From NCBI GenBank assembly GCA_052246295.1, contig JBQQCO010000021.1: a DNA stretch of 58,823 nt, one strand, 5' to 3'. The notes beneath the pieces are model-generated. The model saw nothing but the letters and a program-made list of their open reading frames with translations. It made no database searches and was not told where the DNA came from. A program made the translations under genes and the position numbers. Source of the stretch: Piscibacillus sp052246295. GTDB lineage: Bacteria; Bacillota; Bacilli; Bacillales; Alkalibacillaceae. Each line of letters starts with the position of its first letter. Positions within the stretch are counted from its first letter, which is position 1. Positions 32,486 through 41,276 of the stretch are shown here, one piece after another.

Positions 32486-32630
32486 GAGCAATGCGCCCAA
32501 CCACCCCAACTGAATTGGAACCTTCCCGTATAAACCTACGATAAGTCAACATCGATTCGCTACTCTCATCGTGTTTCCTTTACCTCAGTTTAGTCGGTCC
32601 ACTCACTACGTGGTTAAGTGGTGCTTGCGC
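32486..32630. repeat. Dispersed inverted-repeat element, copy 2 (about 145 bp)
   Basis: Same family and orientation as 7551-7731. The first terminal repeat (GAGCAATGCGCCCAACCAC), the core CCTACGATAAGTCAACATCG, the CGTGTTTCCTTTACCTCAG block and the last repeat (ACGTGGTTAAGTGGTGCTTG) are shared. Relative to copy 1 it lacks about 50 bases between TAGTCGGTC and ACGTGG and has a short extra stretch after CCAACCACC. It lies between the membrane-protein terminator and the drug exporter gene. Confidence 0.75.
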
Positions 32631-32760
32631 TTTTCTTGATGAAATGAAAGTTAAGAATTCCCTATTAAGTTATTTTACAATAATATTAAATCCTTCGACT
32701 TACGAAAGAATTTTTGTTATGATTAAATGTTGCGACTGAAAAATAGAAAGAAGGATTTTT

Positions 32761-34185
32761 ATGGCAAAGAATCATGAACAACACGGAAAAGATATAAAAC
32801 GTGGCCCTTTAATGCTCGTATTGATTTCGGGCGCATTTGTGGCCATTTTAAATCAAACTTTATTAGGAACTGCTTTACCTAAAATAGCAGAAGCACTGGA
32901 AATTAATTATGCAGCTGCACAGTGGTTGCAGTCTATTTTTATGTTAGTGAACGGGATTATGATCCCAATTACAGCTTTTTTAATAGGGAGGTTTACTTCA
33001 AGAGCTTTGTTCTTAACAGCGATGGGTTCATTCGCTGTAGGGACGTTAGTGTGTGCTATTGCACCCAATTTTGAAGTTTTAATTGCAGGACGTGTATTAC
33101 AAGCTGCGGGTGCGGGTATTATGTTACCTCTCATGCAGACGATTATGTTCTTAGTGTATCCACTTGAAAAGCGTGGAGCAGCGATGGGGATGTTTGGTCT
33201 AGTTATAGCATTTGCACCAGCAATAGGACCTACATTATCAGGTTACTTAGTAGAACATTTCCCTTGGAGAAGCGTGTTCTACGTCGTTTTACCAATTGCA
33301 ATACTCGATATTATTGTTGCATATTTTATCTTGAAAAATGTTACAGAACGTACCTTCCCTAAGATGGATATTCTATCGATTATCTTGTCTACTTTAGGGT
33401 TTGGTGGTTTATTATACGGATTTAGTATTGCAGGTAATCCCGAAACTGGTTTTGCAAGCCAAAACGTCATTATATCACTCATTATTGGGGCTTTAACCTT
33501 AACGTGGTTTATTTTAAGACAGCTTAAGTTAGACACGCCGATTCTTGAGTTTCGTATTTTTAAATACAGTGTCTTCACCTTGACGACAGCGATCGGTATG
33601 ATTGCGTTTATGTCGATGATTGGCGGTGCTGTTATTTTACCAATTATGATGCAAGATATGTTAGGTTTCACCGCATTTGAGTCAGGCCTTATGCTCTTAC
33701 CTGGTGCAGCCTTAATGGGCTTTATGAACCCAATTACAGGCCGTTTATTTGATAAGTTTGGAGCAAGATATCTATCGATTATAGGATTATTATTGGTCGT
33801 TGTGACAACCTTTATGTTTTCAAATTTAACACCTGAGACTAGCTTTTTATATTTAGCCATAGTAAACGCGGCTCGTATGCTTGGAATTGCGATGGTCATG
33901 ATGCCAGTGACAACAGCAGGGCTTAACCAGCTTCCAGATAAATTGATGCCTCACGGGACAGCTATGAATAACACCATGCGCCAAATGTCTGGTGCAGTTG
34001 GAACGGCATTGTTGGTTTCGATTATGACAAGTCAGACCATCCCGAATGAAGGAGTAGAAGGAGCGTTACACGGTGTCAATGTTTCCTTTTTTGTCGCAGG
34101 GGTTTTGTCTATTGCAGGATGGGTCTTAGCATTCTTTATTAAAAAATCGAGTCCGAGAGAAGAAGCTGCGCAGGATTCGAGATAA
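32761..34185 (+). CDS. DHA2 family multidrug efflux transporter (MFS, EmrB/QacA type)
   Basis: 474 aa with about 14 membrane helices, the number that defines the DHA2 group. Signature regions include ILNQTLLGTALPKIAEALEI, QSIFMLVNGIMIPITAFLIG with GRF, RVLQAAGAGIMLPLMQTI (motif C-like) and APAIGPTLSGYLVEHFPWR. Proton-driven export of lipophilic drugs is the family role. The ATG follows AGAAAGAAGG. A plausible promoter, TTCGAC-18-TATGAT, lies 40-70 bases upstream. No regulator gene is adjacent. Confidence 0.88.
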   Translation: MAKNHEQHGKDIKRGPLMLVLISGAFVAILNQTLLGTALPKIAEALEINYAAAQWLQSIFMLVNGIMIPITAFLIGRFTSRALFLTAMGSFAVGTLVCAIAPNFEVLIAGRVLQAAGAGIMLPLMQTIMFLVYPLEKRGAAMGMFGLVIAFAPAIGPTLSGYLVEHFPWRSVFYVVLPIAILDIIVAYFILKNVTERTFPKMDILSIILSTLGFGGLLYGFSIAGNPETGFASQNVIISLIIGALTLTWFILRQLKLDTPILEFRIFKYSVFTLTTAIGMIAFMSMIGGAVILPIMMQDMLGFTAFESGLMLLPGAALMGFMNPITGRLFDKFGARYLSIIGLLLVVVTTFMFSNLTPETSFLYLAIVNAARMLGIAMVMMPVTTAGLNQLPDKLMPHGTAMNNTMRQMSGAVGTALLVSIMTSQTIPNEGVEGALHGVNVSFFVAGVLSIAGWVLAFFIKKSSPREEAAQDSR

Positions 34186-34217
34186 GTAAAAAATGGGACA
34201 CAAAATATTCTAACCTT

Positions 34218-34268
34218 AAAGAAGACAAATGTTAGGAATCAAATCACTCCTAACATTTGTCTTCATTT
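34218..34268 (+). terminator. Long rho-independent terminator
   Basis: GAAGACAAATGTTAGGA and TCCTAACATTTGTCTTC form a perfect 17-bp stem, followed by ATTTTT. It ends the exporter gene and touches the MITE-like element. Confidence 0.9.
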
Positions 34269-34269
34269 T

Positions 34270-34562
34270 TAGCTACGTCAAAATGCTTCGCAGGCACGGC
34301 TTCAACTTCCCCAAACTAACTCTCGTTCGGAGTTTAAGGATCTTCGGCTAAATACGCAACATCCATGTTGCAACGCCGAACTGACCCACATCCTGTGGCC
34401 CCTCAGCTCGTGCTGTCTGCGACGACCTGGACGGTCTAGTGTCGGCGTTGACACACAAATGCTACTTGTAATACTTCTTTGCTTAATTTGCGCCGAGTAA
34501 TCGCAGGCGCAGGACGTGGCCGCTTTTAGCCGACCAGGAGTCTCAGCATTTTGACTACGTTA
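34270..34562. repeat. MITE-like element, about 293 bp, with terminal inverted repeats
   Basis: TAGCTACGTCAAAATGCT at the left and AGCATTTTGACTACGTTA at the right are near-perfect inverted repeats. The interior is much richer in G and C than the genes around it and has no reading frame of note. It contains further inverted segments such as TCGGCTAAATACGC and GCGCCGAGTAA. It shares GACGAxCTGGACG and GCAGGACGxGGCCG with the repeat at 7551-7731. Non-autonomous mobile element or structured intergenic repeat; no target-site duplication could be confirmed. Confidence 0.7.
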
Positions 34563-34627
34563 ATAGCACTCAATGTTCGTTTTCTAAAAATCTATTTTTC
34601 TTTTGTACAGCCTCTTTTTGCATAAGT

Positions 34628-34661
34628 AAACCCGCTCGCGTAACAACAAGCGGGTTTAATC
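34628..34661 (-). terminator. Terminator of the yjiH-like gene
   Basis: AAACCCGCT and AGCGGGTTT pair around a 12-base loop, directly after the minus-strand stop at 34663. Confidence 0.75.
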
Positions 34662-34662
34662 A

Positions 34663-35985
34663 TTAAAAGATCATATGAGCAATTAAGATAATAATTGGTA
34701 ATGTAATAAGTGTACGTAATAAGAAAATAACGACTAATCTCCAGAAGTTAACGGGTACTTTAGATGCTAGGAGTACGCCCCCAACTTCAGATAAATAAAT
34801 TAACTGTGTTACACTTAACGCTGCGATAATGAAGCGAGTCATCTCTGATGTCACGTCTGCAATCATTAAAGCAGGTAAGAACATATCTGTAAAACCGACA
34901 AGAATGGTCTCTGCAGCTGCTTGCGCTTCAGGAACTTGTAATAACTCTAAGATTGGAACAAATGGTGCACCAATCCAAGTGAAGAACATTGTCTCTTCAG
35001 CAACGATTAGACCAAGTGTACCAATAGCCATTACTACTGGTAGGACACCAAACCACATGTCCATTGCGTTTTTAGTACCTTCTTTGAAAAAGCCAGCAAC
35101 ACCTGGTGACTTTTCAGCACGTTCTACTGCTTGCTTATAGCCCCATGAAAATGAGTTATAACTTTCTGGAATTGTTTCATCAAGGCCCTTGCTGTTTTCT
35201 GAGTAATACGTATCCGGAATCTTAGATAGAGGTGGGATACGTGGTAAGATGATCGCAGCCACAAGCCCTGCTGCTAAAATGGTTAAATATAATGGTAAAA
35301 ACATGTGCATTAAGCCAACATAATCTACTACCACAATAGTAAATGTAATCGAAACAACTGAGAACGTGGTACCGATCACGGCAGCTTCACGCTTTGTGTA
35401 ATAACCTTCTTCGTATTGACGACTAGTTAATAGGACACCGATTGTCCCATCACCTAACCAAGATGCAAGGTTATCAACAGTTGAACGACCAGGTAATGTG
35501 AATACTGGACGCATAATTTTCTTGAATAATGAACCTATAAACTCTAATAGTCCGTAATTTAATAATAATGGTAATAAGAACGATGCGATTAGGAATACTG
35601 CTACTAAGGATGGCATTAGTTCGACCAAGATCATTCCGCCCGTAGCTTCTGAATATACTTCCTCTAAACCAAATTGGTTATACGCGAAGATGATAAAAAT
35701 CATACCTAGAACACGCACGATTAACCAAAACCATGATACGTTAAAAACAGAACCCAAAAACGAATCCTCTGGGAATTTGCTAGAGAATAGTTTCGCAACA
35801 ATAGACATAATTGCTGAGACGGAAATGATGATGACTGCAACTAAAAAAATCGAATCTCCTAATAAGTTTTTAAATCCATCAGCTAAAATAGCAACTGGAA
35901 TACTTGTCTCTCCGTTGTATTGAACTGGGATGATGAAGAAAAACAACCCAATAAATGATAATATGATAAACTTCAGCTGTGCCAA
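34663..35985 (-). CDS. yjiH: YjiH family membrane protein (nucleoside-recognition/Gate domain)
   Basis: 440 aa with about nine to ten helices. Two Gate-like cores are visible: RSTVDNLASWLGDGTIGVLL and a later AAETILVGFTDMFLPALM. Gate-domain proteins resemble half-transporters of the concentrative nucleoside carrier type, and the YjiH subfamily has no proven substrate. The TTG start follows AGGAGGTTAAACTT. It is alone on its strand with its own terminator, and an A/T-rich promoter region of about 120 bases separates it from the DUF2269 gene. Confidence 0.82.
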   Translation of the reverse strand: MAQLKFIILSFIGLFFFIIPVQYNGETSIPVAILADGFKNLLGDSIFLVAVIIISVSAIMSIVAKLFSSKFPEDSFLGSVFNVSWFWLIVRVLGMIFIIFAYNQFGLEEVYSEATGGMILVELMPSLVAVFLIASFLLPLLLNYGLLEFIGSLFKKIMRPVFTLPGRSTVDNLASWLGDGTIGVLLTSRQYEEGYYTKREAAVIGTTFSVVSITFTIVVVDYVGLMHMFLPLYLTILAAGLVAAIILPRIPPLSKIPDTYYSENSKGLDETIPESYNSFSWGYKQAVERAEKSPGVAGFFKEGTKNAMDMWFGVLPVVMAIGTLGLIVAEETMFFTWIGAPFVPILELLQVPEAQAAAETILVGFTDMFLPALMIADVTSEMTRFIIAALSVTQLIYLSEVGGVLLASKVPVNFWRLVVIFLLRTLITLPIIILIAHMIF

Positions 35986-36110
35986 AAGTTTAACCTCCTT
36001 TTATTTAATTATTCATTTATAAATATACAATGTTTTGAATTAATAATACGACTTTACCACGAATACATAACGATTTGAAGAGCCTAAACAAAAGTACGAA
36101 TAGTCAAACA

Positions 36111-36575
36111 TTATAGCCCGGCAGGTTTTAAAATCATAAGGATGAAAATGGCAACACCCATAGTTGATACAAACCAGAACAACTTATTAGTTTTGTTAAA
36201 AACCTTTTGATAACCTTCTGGAAGCGCATCCAATTTCGCTCGATTAGGATCAGAAAGAAAAGCTCTTAATTTACCAGTATACCTAGCAATAAAGCCAATC
36301 ATGATTACTTGGATGACAATGTATAAAACCAATGTTCCAAGCAACCATAGCTGTGTGAATGCTCCCCAATCAGCCATGAAATACAAGACTAAGCCAGTAA
36401 TGACGGCTAATGTCCCACCTATTTTTGGAAAGAACTCTAGCTTTTTAAAAGTCTGTAGTGAATTGCTTAACTCCGCCACACTCTGATCTTTCTTAAATAA
36501 CACATGTGCAAAGAAAGTTGGCCCTACCCCAATAATCGCAGACAACACGTGCACTAACACTAGTGTTTTGTACAT
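36111..36575 (-). CDS. DUF2269 family membrane protein
   Basis: 154 aa with four predicted helices. LVLVHVLSAIIGVGPTFFAH and the KLEFFPKIGGTLAVITGLVL region fit DUF2269, an integral membrane family of unknown function with a conserved early histidine. The ATG at 36575 follows AAGGAGGACGAAA; an in-frame ATG eight codons upstream lies before the ribosome site. Confidence 0.8.
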   Translation of the reverse strand: MYKTLVLVHVLSAIIGVGPTFFAHVLFKKDQSVAELSNSLQTFKKLEFFPKIGGTLAVITGLVLYFMADWGAFTQLWLLGTLVLYIVIQVIMIGFIARYTGKLRAFLSDPNRAKLDALPEGYQKVFNKTNKLFWFVSTMGVAIFILMILKPAGL

Positions 36576-36785
36576 TTTCGTCCTCCTTATAAAAGACAAT
36601 CTACCCCACTTAAATATATTGCTGGAGAGAACGAAATATAACTCTTAAATGCATACAAAACACAAACGTTTTAAATCTACTATTTTAATTTACCATAACC
36701 ATTCCAAAAATTTAATATTTATTAAGAAAATTTTGACGATTTACTGCTATAATTGTTTAATATTGAGTGTTAGTAGGTGACAGTG

Positions 36786-37259
36786 TTGAACATTGTAAGA
36801 AATAAGGAAATTTCACAACAATTAATAACTAATTTCTTTAAAGAACATTGGGGAAGTCCAAAAATGGTTATCTCTAGTGGAGTATATCAGTGCGATGAGA
36901 TGGATGGTTTTACGGTATTAGAGGACCATACAATATTAGGTTTAATAACTTATACGATTACTGATCAAGAATGCGAAATTATATCAATAGATAGTTTAAT
37001 AGAAGGTCGTGGAGTGGGTTCTGCTTTAATAGCACAAGTTGAGGCTGAGGCGAAGGAGGCGGGTTGTCAAACGGTCAAACTCATTACGACCAATGATAAT
37101 TTGCATGCGGCACGTTTCTACCAGAAAAGAGGTTATCGGCTCTCGCTTGTGTATCCTGATGCTGTTGAGAAAGCTCGACAACTCAAACCAGGAATACCGT
37201 TACTAGCAGATAACGGCATTCCAATCAGGGATGAATGGCTATTTATAAAGGGAATTTAG
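36786..37259 (+). CDS. GNAT family N-acetyltransferase
   Basis: 157 aa from TTG 36786 (GTG 36783 is possible; both follow TAGTAGGTGA). Acetyl-CoA loop GRGVGSALIAQVEAEA and the following ARFYQKRGYRL define the fold. Substrate unknown. The gene is convergent with the small membrane gene that ends 4 bases inside its 3' end. Confidence 0.85.
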   Translation: MNIVRNKEISQQLITNFFKEHWGSPKMVISSGVYQCDEMDGFTVLEDHTILGLITYTITDQECEIISIDSLIEGRGVGSALIAQVEAEAKEAGCQTVKLITTNDNLHAARFYQKRGYRLSLVYPDAVEKARQLKPGIPLLADNGIPIRDEWLFIKGI

Positions 37260-37564
37260 TTTTTAGAAAAGCCCACGATCGCAACCATTAAGCAACCCAT
37301 GCTCAATGCCCAGAAAATTCCCGCTTGCCCAATCTCTAGAGAAACTAATTCAGAAGACATAGGGTGATTAGGTTCAATTCTTGTGGCTTGAATGAGGAAA
37401 TAAACAGCAATCGAAAACACACCTAAATGTAATAAGGTAAAAAAGTAACCAATATGTTTTGACTTAGTTCTATACCAAGCTGCGAGAGTGACCAAACACG
37501 TTATAGCGATGATTATAATAAATCCATTAACTAATAAACTTGGAACTTCTTGTTCAAGAGCCAT
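37256..37564 (-). CDS. Small membrane protein of unknown function (102 aa)
   Basis: Three hydrophobic segments. Residues EPNHPMSSELVSLEIGQAG between helices two and three resemble a short external loop. The ATG follows AAGGAGGAAACGAA. It is 12 bases downstream of the carboxylesterase gene and likely shares its message. Confidence 0.65.
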   Translation of the reverse strand: MALEQEVPSLLVNGFIIIIAITCLVTLAAWYRTKSKHIGYFFTLLHLGVFSIAVYFLIQATRIEPNHPMSSELVSLEIGQAGIFWALSMGCLMVAIVGFSKN

Positions 37565-37576
37565 TTCGTTTCCTCC

Positions 37577-38311
37577 TTATAATGATTTAATCATTTGTGA
37601 AATGTCTTCAAAAATCTGTTCACGTTCTGGGCCTGTTGTCATAATGTGACCAGAATTCTCATACCACTTTAATTGTTTATTATGAGTGTTAACCTTTTGA
37701 TAGATTTTCTCAGCACTTTTTAAATATAGTGACTCATCTTTTAATCCTTGTAAGACATACGTCGGCACTTGGATGGAATCAAGTTTCCCGCTTACTTCTA
37801 TAATGAATTGTTGTAAGTCAGTCAGGAAGGGCTTAGGTTTAAGTCTAAAATCATGAAGTTCTTCTTCAATTACTTCTATCGATTTACCTTCAACCTTTTT
37901 ATAGTTTTCTGCATAGTTATAGATTCGTTTTGATAGATCTTCAATACTCTTCGCTTGCATGGGAGAGCTCATGGATACGACAGCCGCCACTGGAAGCTCA
38001 ACAGCCATCTTTAAAGCGAACACGCCGCCCATCGATACTCCGGCAACAATAATGTTGTCGTAACCATTTGATTCAAGATAGCGATAACCCTCTACCGCAT
38101 CTTGCCACCAGTTAACAGGACCAGTTTGAATTAATGCCTCTGGTCCAACGCCATGTCCTTGATAAAGAGGTGCGTGGACAGTATAACCTTTTTTATGTAA
38201 GTAGCGCCCAAGTTTTCGGACATCTGCCGTCGTCCCTGTAAACCCATGTAAAAGCAGAATAGCTTGCGAGCCAGCTTCATATGTAAACGGCTTAGGTGCA
38301 ACAAATTTCAA
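37577..38311 (-). CDS. Carboxylesterase, Est30-like alpha/beta hydrolase
   Basis: 244 aa. The triad and oxyanion elements are visible: LLHGFTGTTADVRKL (HGFTG), VAGVSMGGVFAL (GVSMGG nucleophile elbow with Ser94), an Asp in LQGLKDESLY and the His in NSGHIMTTG. This matches thermostable carboxylesterase Est30/YvaK of bacilli, which hydrolyses short-chain esters. TTG start behind AAAGGAGTGAAG. It starts 6 bases before the flavin reductase stop, so flavin reductase, esterase and small membrane gene form one run. Confidence 0.9.
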   Translation of the reverse strand: MKFVAPKPFTYEAGSQAILLLHGFTGTTADVRKLGRYLHKKGYTVHAPLYQGHGVGPEALIQTGPVNWWQDAVEGYRYLESNGYDNIIVAGVSMGGVFALKMAVELPVAAVVSMSSPMQAKSIEDLSKRIYNYAENYKKVEGKSIEVIEEELHDFRLKPKPFLTDLQQFIIEVSGKLDSIQVPTYVLQGLKDESLYLKSAEKIYQKVNTHNKQLKWYENSGHIMTTGPEREQIFEDISQMIKSL

Positions 38312-38317
38312 CTAGCT

Positions 38318-38881
38318 TCACTCCTTTGTAACGCGGTAAGACTCGAAGCGACTTGTATTTTCAACACTAGTATATAATGAGCGACCTAAATATAATGGAA
38401 TGGATAGGTTCTCAAAATCAGGAAGACCATTATCCAAAAATTTATCTTGGTCGATATGAAACTGCACAATATCTCCGACAAACCAATCATGATCTCCATA
38501 GCTATTACAATCGATGGTCTTACACTCATAAACAACATACGCATCTTCTAGTATCGGTGCACCTGTTGCAGGCCCTGACGTGTATAACATACTTCCATTC
38601 TCAAATTTATCTAAGTCTGCGCCTGAATACGTCCCAGTTTCTTGAATGAATTGAGCTCTTTCAAGCGGTAAAAAATTAATTGCAAATGTACCTGCGTTTT
38701 TTACTAACTGATGCGTATGACGCTCAGGTCCAATCGCCACACCATAAATCGGTGGCGTAAATGATATGTATGAATGCCAGCCTGCTGCCATCACATTATT
38801 CTCTCCATTGTGAGAAACGGTGACGATTGCCACCATCCCTGGGTAGCAGTGCATGATTTTATGGTCTATAGCTTTTAACAT
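38318..38881 (-). CDS. Flavin reductase family protein
   Basis: 187 aa from ATG 38881 (AAAGGACGG upstream). The FMN-binding split-barrel pattern is visible: HCYPGMVAIVTVSHNGENNV, GWHSYISFTPPIYGVAIGPE, HTHQLVKNAGTFAINFLPLE. It would bind FMN and reduce flavins or act as an oxygen-stress protein. A periodic repeat array occupies 38916-39008, in its 5' region. Confidence 0.85.
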   Translation of the reverse strand: MLKAIDHKIMHCYPGMVAIVTVSHNGENNVMAAGWHSYISFTPPIYGVAIGPERHTHQLVKNAGTFAINFLPLERAQFIQETGTYSGADLDKFENGSMLYTSGPATGAPILEDAYVVYECKTIDCNSYGDHDWFVGDIVQFHIDQDKFLDNGLPDFENLSIPLYLGRSLYTSVENTSRFESYRVTKE

Positions 38882-38915
38882 TATAAATCCGTCCTTTGTT
38901 ATAAATTTTGTTGTA

Positions 38916-39008
38916 TACGACAAGGTTTTAAGGTTTATCGTCAACTTTTTTAAAATTTACGACAAGTTTTTATAGTTTATCGTCAAGTATTTTTTCATTT
39001 ACGTCAAG
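38916..39008. repeat. Periodic intergenic array 4: five copies alternating two cores
   Basis: TACGACAAG (38916), TATCGTCAA (38936), TACGACAAG (38958), TATCGTCAAG (38978) and TACGTCAAG (39000): steps of 20, 22, 20 and 22. The two cores alternate strictly, so the true unit is 42 bp. On the minus strand they read TTGTCGTAAA and TTGACGATAAA, the latter one base from array 2 (TTGCCGATAAA). The array lies 12 bases after the EcsC stop and about 35 bases before the flavin reductase start. Confidence 0.88.
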
Positions 39009-39020
39009 TTCTGATATTCC

Positions 39021-39737
39021 TTAAGGTTTTTGTTCAAGAAACCTCATCCGATACGCATTCATCGCTGTTTCTCCTAAATGATCAAGTAAATTGTAATTGG
39101 CATAGGCACCAACAATAGCACCGAAACCTGGCACCAACTGCAACATTTTAACAAAGTCGATATAATCCCTATACTCCTGCTGGAAGACTTGCCAATCCAT
39201 ATCTGCTAAGCGTTCTTTGTGGTGATCCCAATTCTCTATGATATGAAACGTCTCTCGTCGTTTGTCATCATTGGAGAAGGCGAGTTGAAATACATGTAAA
39301 ATAAACAAGCGTTCTTCATAACTACGTGTATCAAATCCATAAACTGAAGCAGCATCAAATAAGAATTTCATTTTCACTGACAACAATAATGGAAAGTCTG
39401 CTAAACCCAAAAGGATTCCTCCTGCACCGGTCCCGGCACCTTCAGCAGCGGCTGTTTTTCGATAGTTAGATAATTTTTCGTTCAGTAGCTGATCGCGTTC
39501 ACGCAAAGTTAAATGTTGATACTGGTCTTTCTTAGTCGCAATGTTGGACCCGACTAGCGTCGCTTTTACCATGCCTTTAATACCTTCTGTGATCACTCTG
39601 TGGGCGCGATCAGGAATCATACTATTGACCTTGTTTTGTGCCTTTTTAGTCCACCCTTTAACGAAACCCGATTTCTTCAAGGTTTTCCGTCGCCATTTTT
39701 GAATATCCTCATATACATATTTTTCGTATTCATTCAT
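39021..39737 (-). CDS. EcsC family protein
   Basis: 238 aa. A central glycine-rich hydrophobic block (AAAEGAGTGAGGILLGLADF, then PLLLSVKMKFLFDAASVYGF) and a C-terminal MLQLVPGFGAIVGAYANYNL define the EcsC family. The name comes from the third gene of the ecs transporter operon; the molecular role is unknown and membrane association is likely. The start ATG 39737 is preceded by CAGGTGA. A further upstream ATG in frame lies ahead of the ribosome site. Confidence 0.83.
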   Translation of the reverse strand: MNEYEKYVYEDIQKWRRKTLKKSGFVKGWTKKAQNKVNSMIPDRAHRVITEGIKGMVKATLVGSNIATKKDQYQHLTLRERDQLLNEKLSNYRKTAAAEGAGTGAGGILLGLADFPLLLSVKMKFLFDAASVYGFDTRSYEERLFILHVFQLAFSNDDKRRETFHIIENWDHHKERLADMDWQVFQQEYRDYIDFVKMLQLVPGFGAIVGAYANYNLLDHLGETAMNAYRMRFLEQKP

Positions 39738-39814
39738 TTTCATCACCTGATTATAGTTTACCATTATAGAGGAATTTTTTTGATGAAGTCGAATTTAGTT
39801 TTAGGAGGGGTTGG

Positions 39815-40204
39815 ATGATTTTTGAAATGACGATGCAAGTTAGGGTGCCAGATTATGAAAAGGGGCTAGCCTTTTATGAAGTATTATTTGGTAGAAAACC
39901 AGATTTCATTCCTCATGAAGGGTTCGCCGAGTGGGAGGTTGTGCCTGGTAGTTGGATTCAAGTCGGAGAAGGTGAACCATTAGGGAGTGGCCCGATTAGA
40001 TTTGGTGTGCCGAACATTGAAGAGGCTAAAGCGCGTATAACAAAAGAGTGTTCTATTGAAGAATTTGATATACATACACGAGAAGGAGTTCCAGCTAAGT
40101 GGGGGACATTCCAAGATCCGTGGGGGAACAAATTAGGTTTCTTTGAGTATCTAGACAAAGCAGAGGAAAAAGAAAGAATCGAAGAGTTATTAGGAGATTT
40201 ATAA
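39815..40204 (+). CDS. VOC family (glyoxalase-like) protein
   Basis: 129 aa, a single VOC module: MIFEMTMQVRVPDYEKGLAF, IQVGEGEPLGSGPIRFGVPN and FQDPWGNKLGFFEYLD. A typical metal-binding Glu is present near the end (GFFEYL). The ATG follows TTTAGGAGGGGTTGG. Its stop overlaps the next start by one base (TAATG), so they are coupled. Substrate unknown. Confidence 0.85.
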   Translation: MIFEMTMQVRVPDYEKGLAFYEVLFGRKPDFIPHEGFAEWEVVPGSWIQVGEGEPLGSGPIRFGVPNIEEAKARITKECSIEEFDIHTREGVPAKWGTFQDPWGNKLGFFEYLDKAEEKERIEELLGDL

Positions 40205-40521
40205 TGAGTGAACTTGAATTAAACATATTAATTTCTATATCGTATTTACTATATTTTGGAGTTTTAATTGCTGGTGCTATAATTTGTTTTAAGAAACGAT
40301 TTTATATGATTTTAACCTTCTTTATATTGATGATGCTTCACCCTATATTAGAAGAGTCCACTGGAAGGTTATTAAGATACTATATTGAAAATGAAGCAAA
40401 TCTACCAATATCTTATGGCGATTATGCAATAATTCGACTAATGGCACTCAGATTATTTGAATTCGCAGCATTTTTAGTATTAGTATTAGGGTTATATCAA
40501 CTGTGTAAACCTCAAACATAA
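40204..40521 (+). CDS. Membrane protein of unknown function (105 aa)
   Basis: Three hydrophobic segments. Starts within the stop of the VOC gene and shows no separate ribosome site other than AGGAGATTTATA, typical of coupled genes. Together with the next two membrane genes it forms a cluster of short integral proteins. Not recognised. Confidence 0.6.
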   Translation: MSELELNILISISYLLYFGVLIAGAIICFKKRFYMILTFFILMMLHPILEESTGRLLRYYIENEANLPISYGDYAIIRLMALRLFEFAAFLVLVLGLYQLCKPQT

Positions 40522-40534
40522 AAAGGATGTTTTA

Positions 40535-41029
40535 ATGAGAATAACTAAATGGTCAGTCTATCAAATTATTATTTTATTACTATTAGTTGTATTAGCTTTT
40601 TTAGCAGAGCGGTTTAATCAAGGGATTGCTATCCAGCCATCACAAAATGAACAATTTACCATTATATCGATGGTCATCATTGTCACTTTTACAATGACTG
40701 TCATATTTTTTAGCAGTAGCTTTTACTATTTTCAAGCAAAAAAGAGTAACACTTTTTTACGACACTCACTTTGGAATAAGATGCCACTCATCATCCCTGT
40801 TGTGTTTAGCGTGCTCATCATCGTTATGTTGGCTTTATATATGATGACCTCTCTTCAGGACCAACGTTGGTTTATGTATGTCATCATTTATTTCTCGCTT
40901 TTTGCAGCCAATCTGTTTGTGCTGTCTATCGTCAATAAAGTGAATGAAAGCTCGAGTTTGTTATTGAAAATTAAGTACTCCGGTGCAGCCACTGCATTGT
41001 TTATTCTTGTCGTTTTATTTGTAGTTTAG
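40535..41029 (+). CDS. Membrane protein of unknown function (164 aa)
   Basis: Four predicted helices with an extended loop (NQGIAIQPSQNEQFT). The ATG follows AAAAGGATGTTTTA, 13 bases after the previous gene, so probably co-transcribed. Not recognised. Confidence 0.6.
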   Translation: MRITKWSVYQIIILLLLVVLAFLAERFNQGIAIQPSQNEQFTIISMVIIVTFTMTVIFFSSSFYYFQAKKSNTFLRHSLWNKMPLIIPVVFSVLIIVMLALYMMTSLQDQRWFMYVIIYFSLFAANLFVLSIVNKVNESSSLLLKIKYSGAATALFILVVLFVV

Positions 41030-41066
41030 TTTCCAAAAAACTTTTTAGTATATGGAGTGTGGATCT

Positions 41067-41276
41067 ATGTTAAATAGTATAAACTGGTACGACTGGATTA
41101 CCCCAACAACTCCAACAGCAGCCGTTATTACGGGAATCACTTTCTCAATCCTAATCGCGTTTTTAGTTTGGTATGAATCGCGTGAATGGAAAGTGTTCTT
41201 TGGTTTCGCAGGCCTTGGAGTTGGAGTTTCTCTTATTGCCACAGGGATTCTAGATTTTGTAGGTTTCTTTAATTAA
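41067..41276 (+). CDS. Small membrane protein of unknown function (69 aa)
   Basis: Start ATG 41067 is chosen because TGGAGTG (41053-41059) is a good ribosome site, which makes the ATG at 41052 part of that site. Two helices; acidic/aromatic N-terminus (NSINWYDWITPTTP). Its stop overlaps the end of the convergent PH-domain gene by 8 bases. Confidence 0.6.
   Translation: MLNSINWYDWITPTTPTAAVITGITFSILIAFLVWYESREWKVFFGFAGLGVGVSLIATGILDFVGFFN

Noticed and set aside
33279..33899. 206-aa minus-strand frame inside the drug exporter gene
   Set aside because: It is the complement of membrane-helix codons and has no start context or domain.
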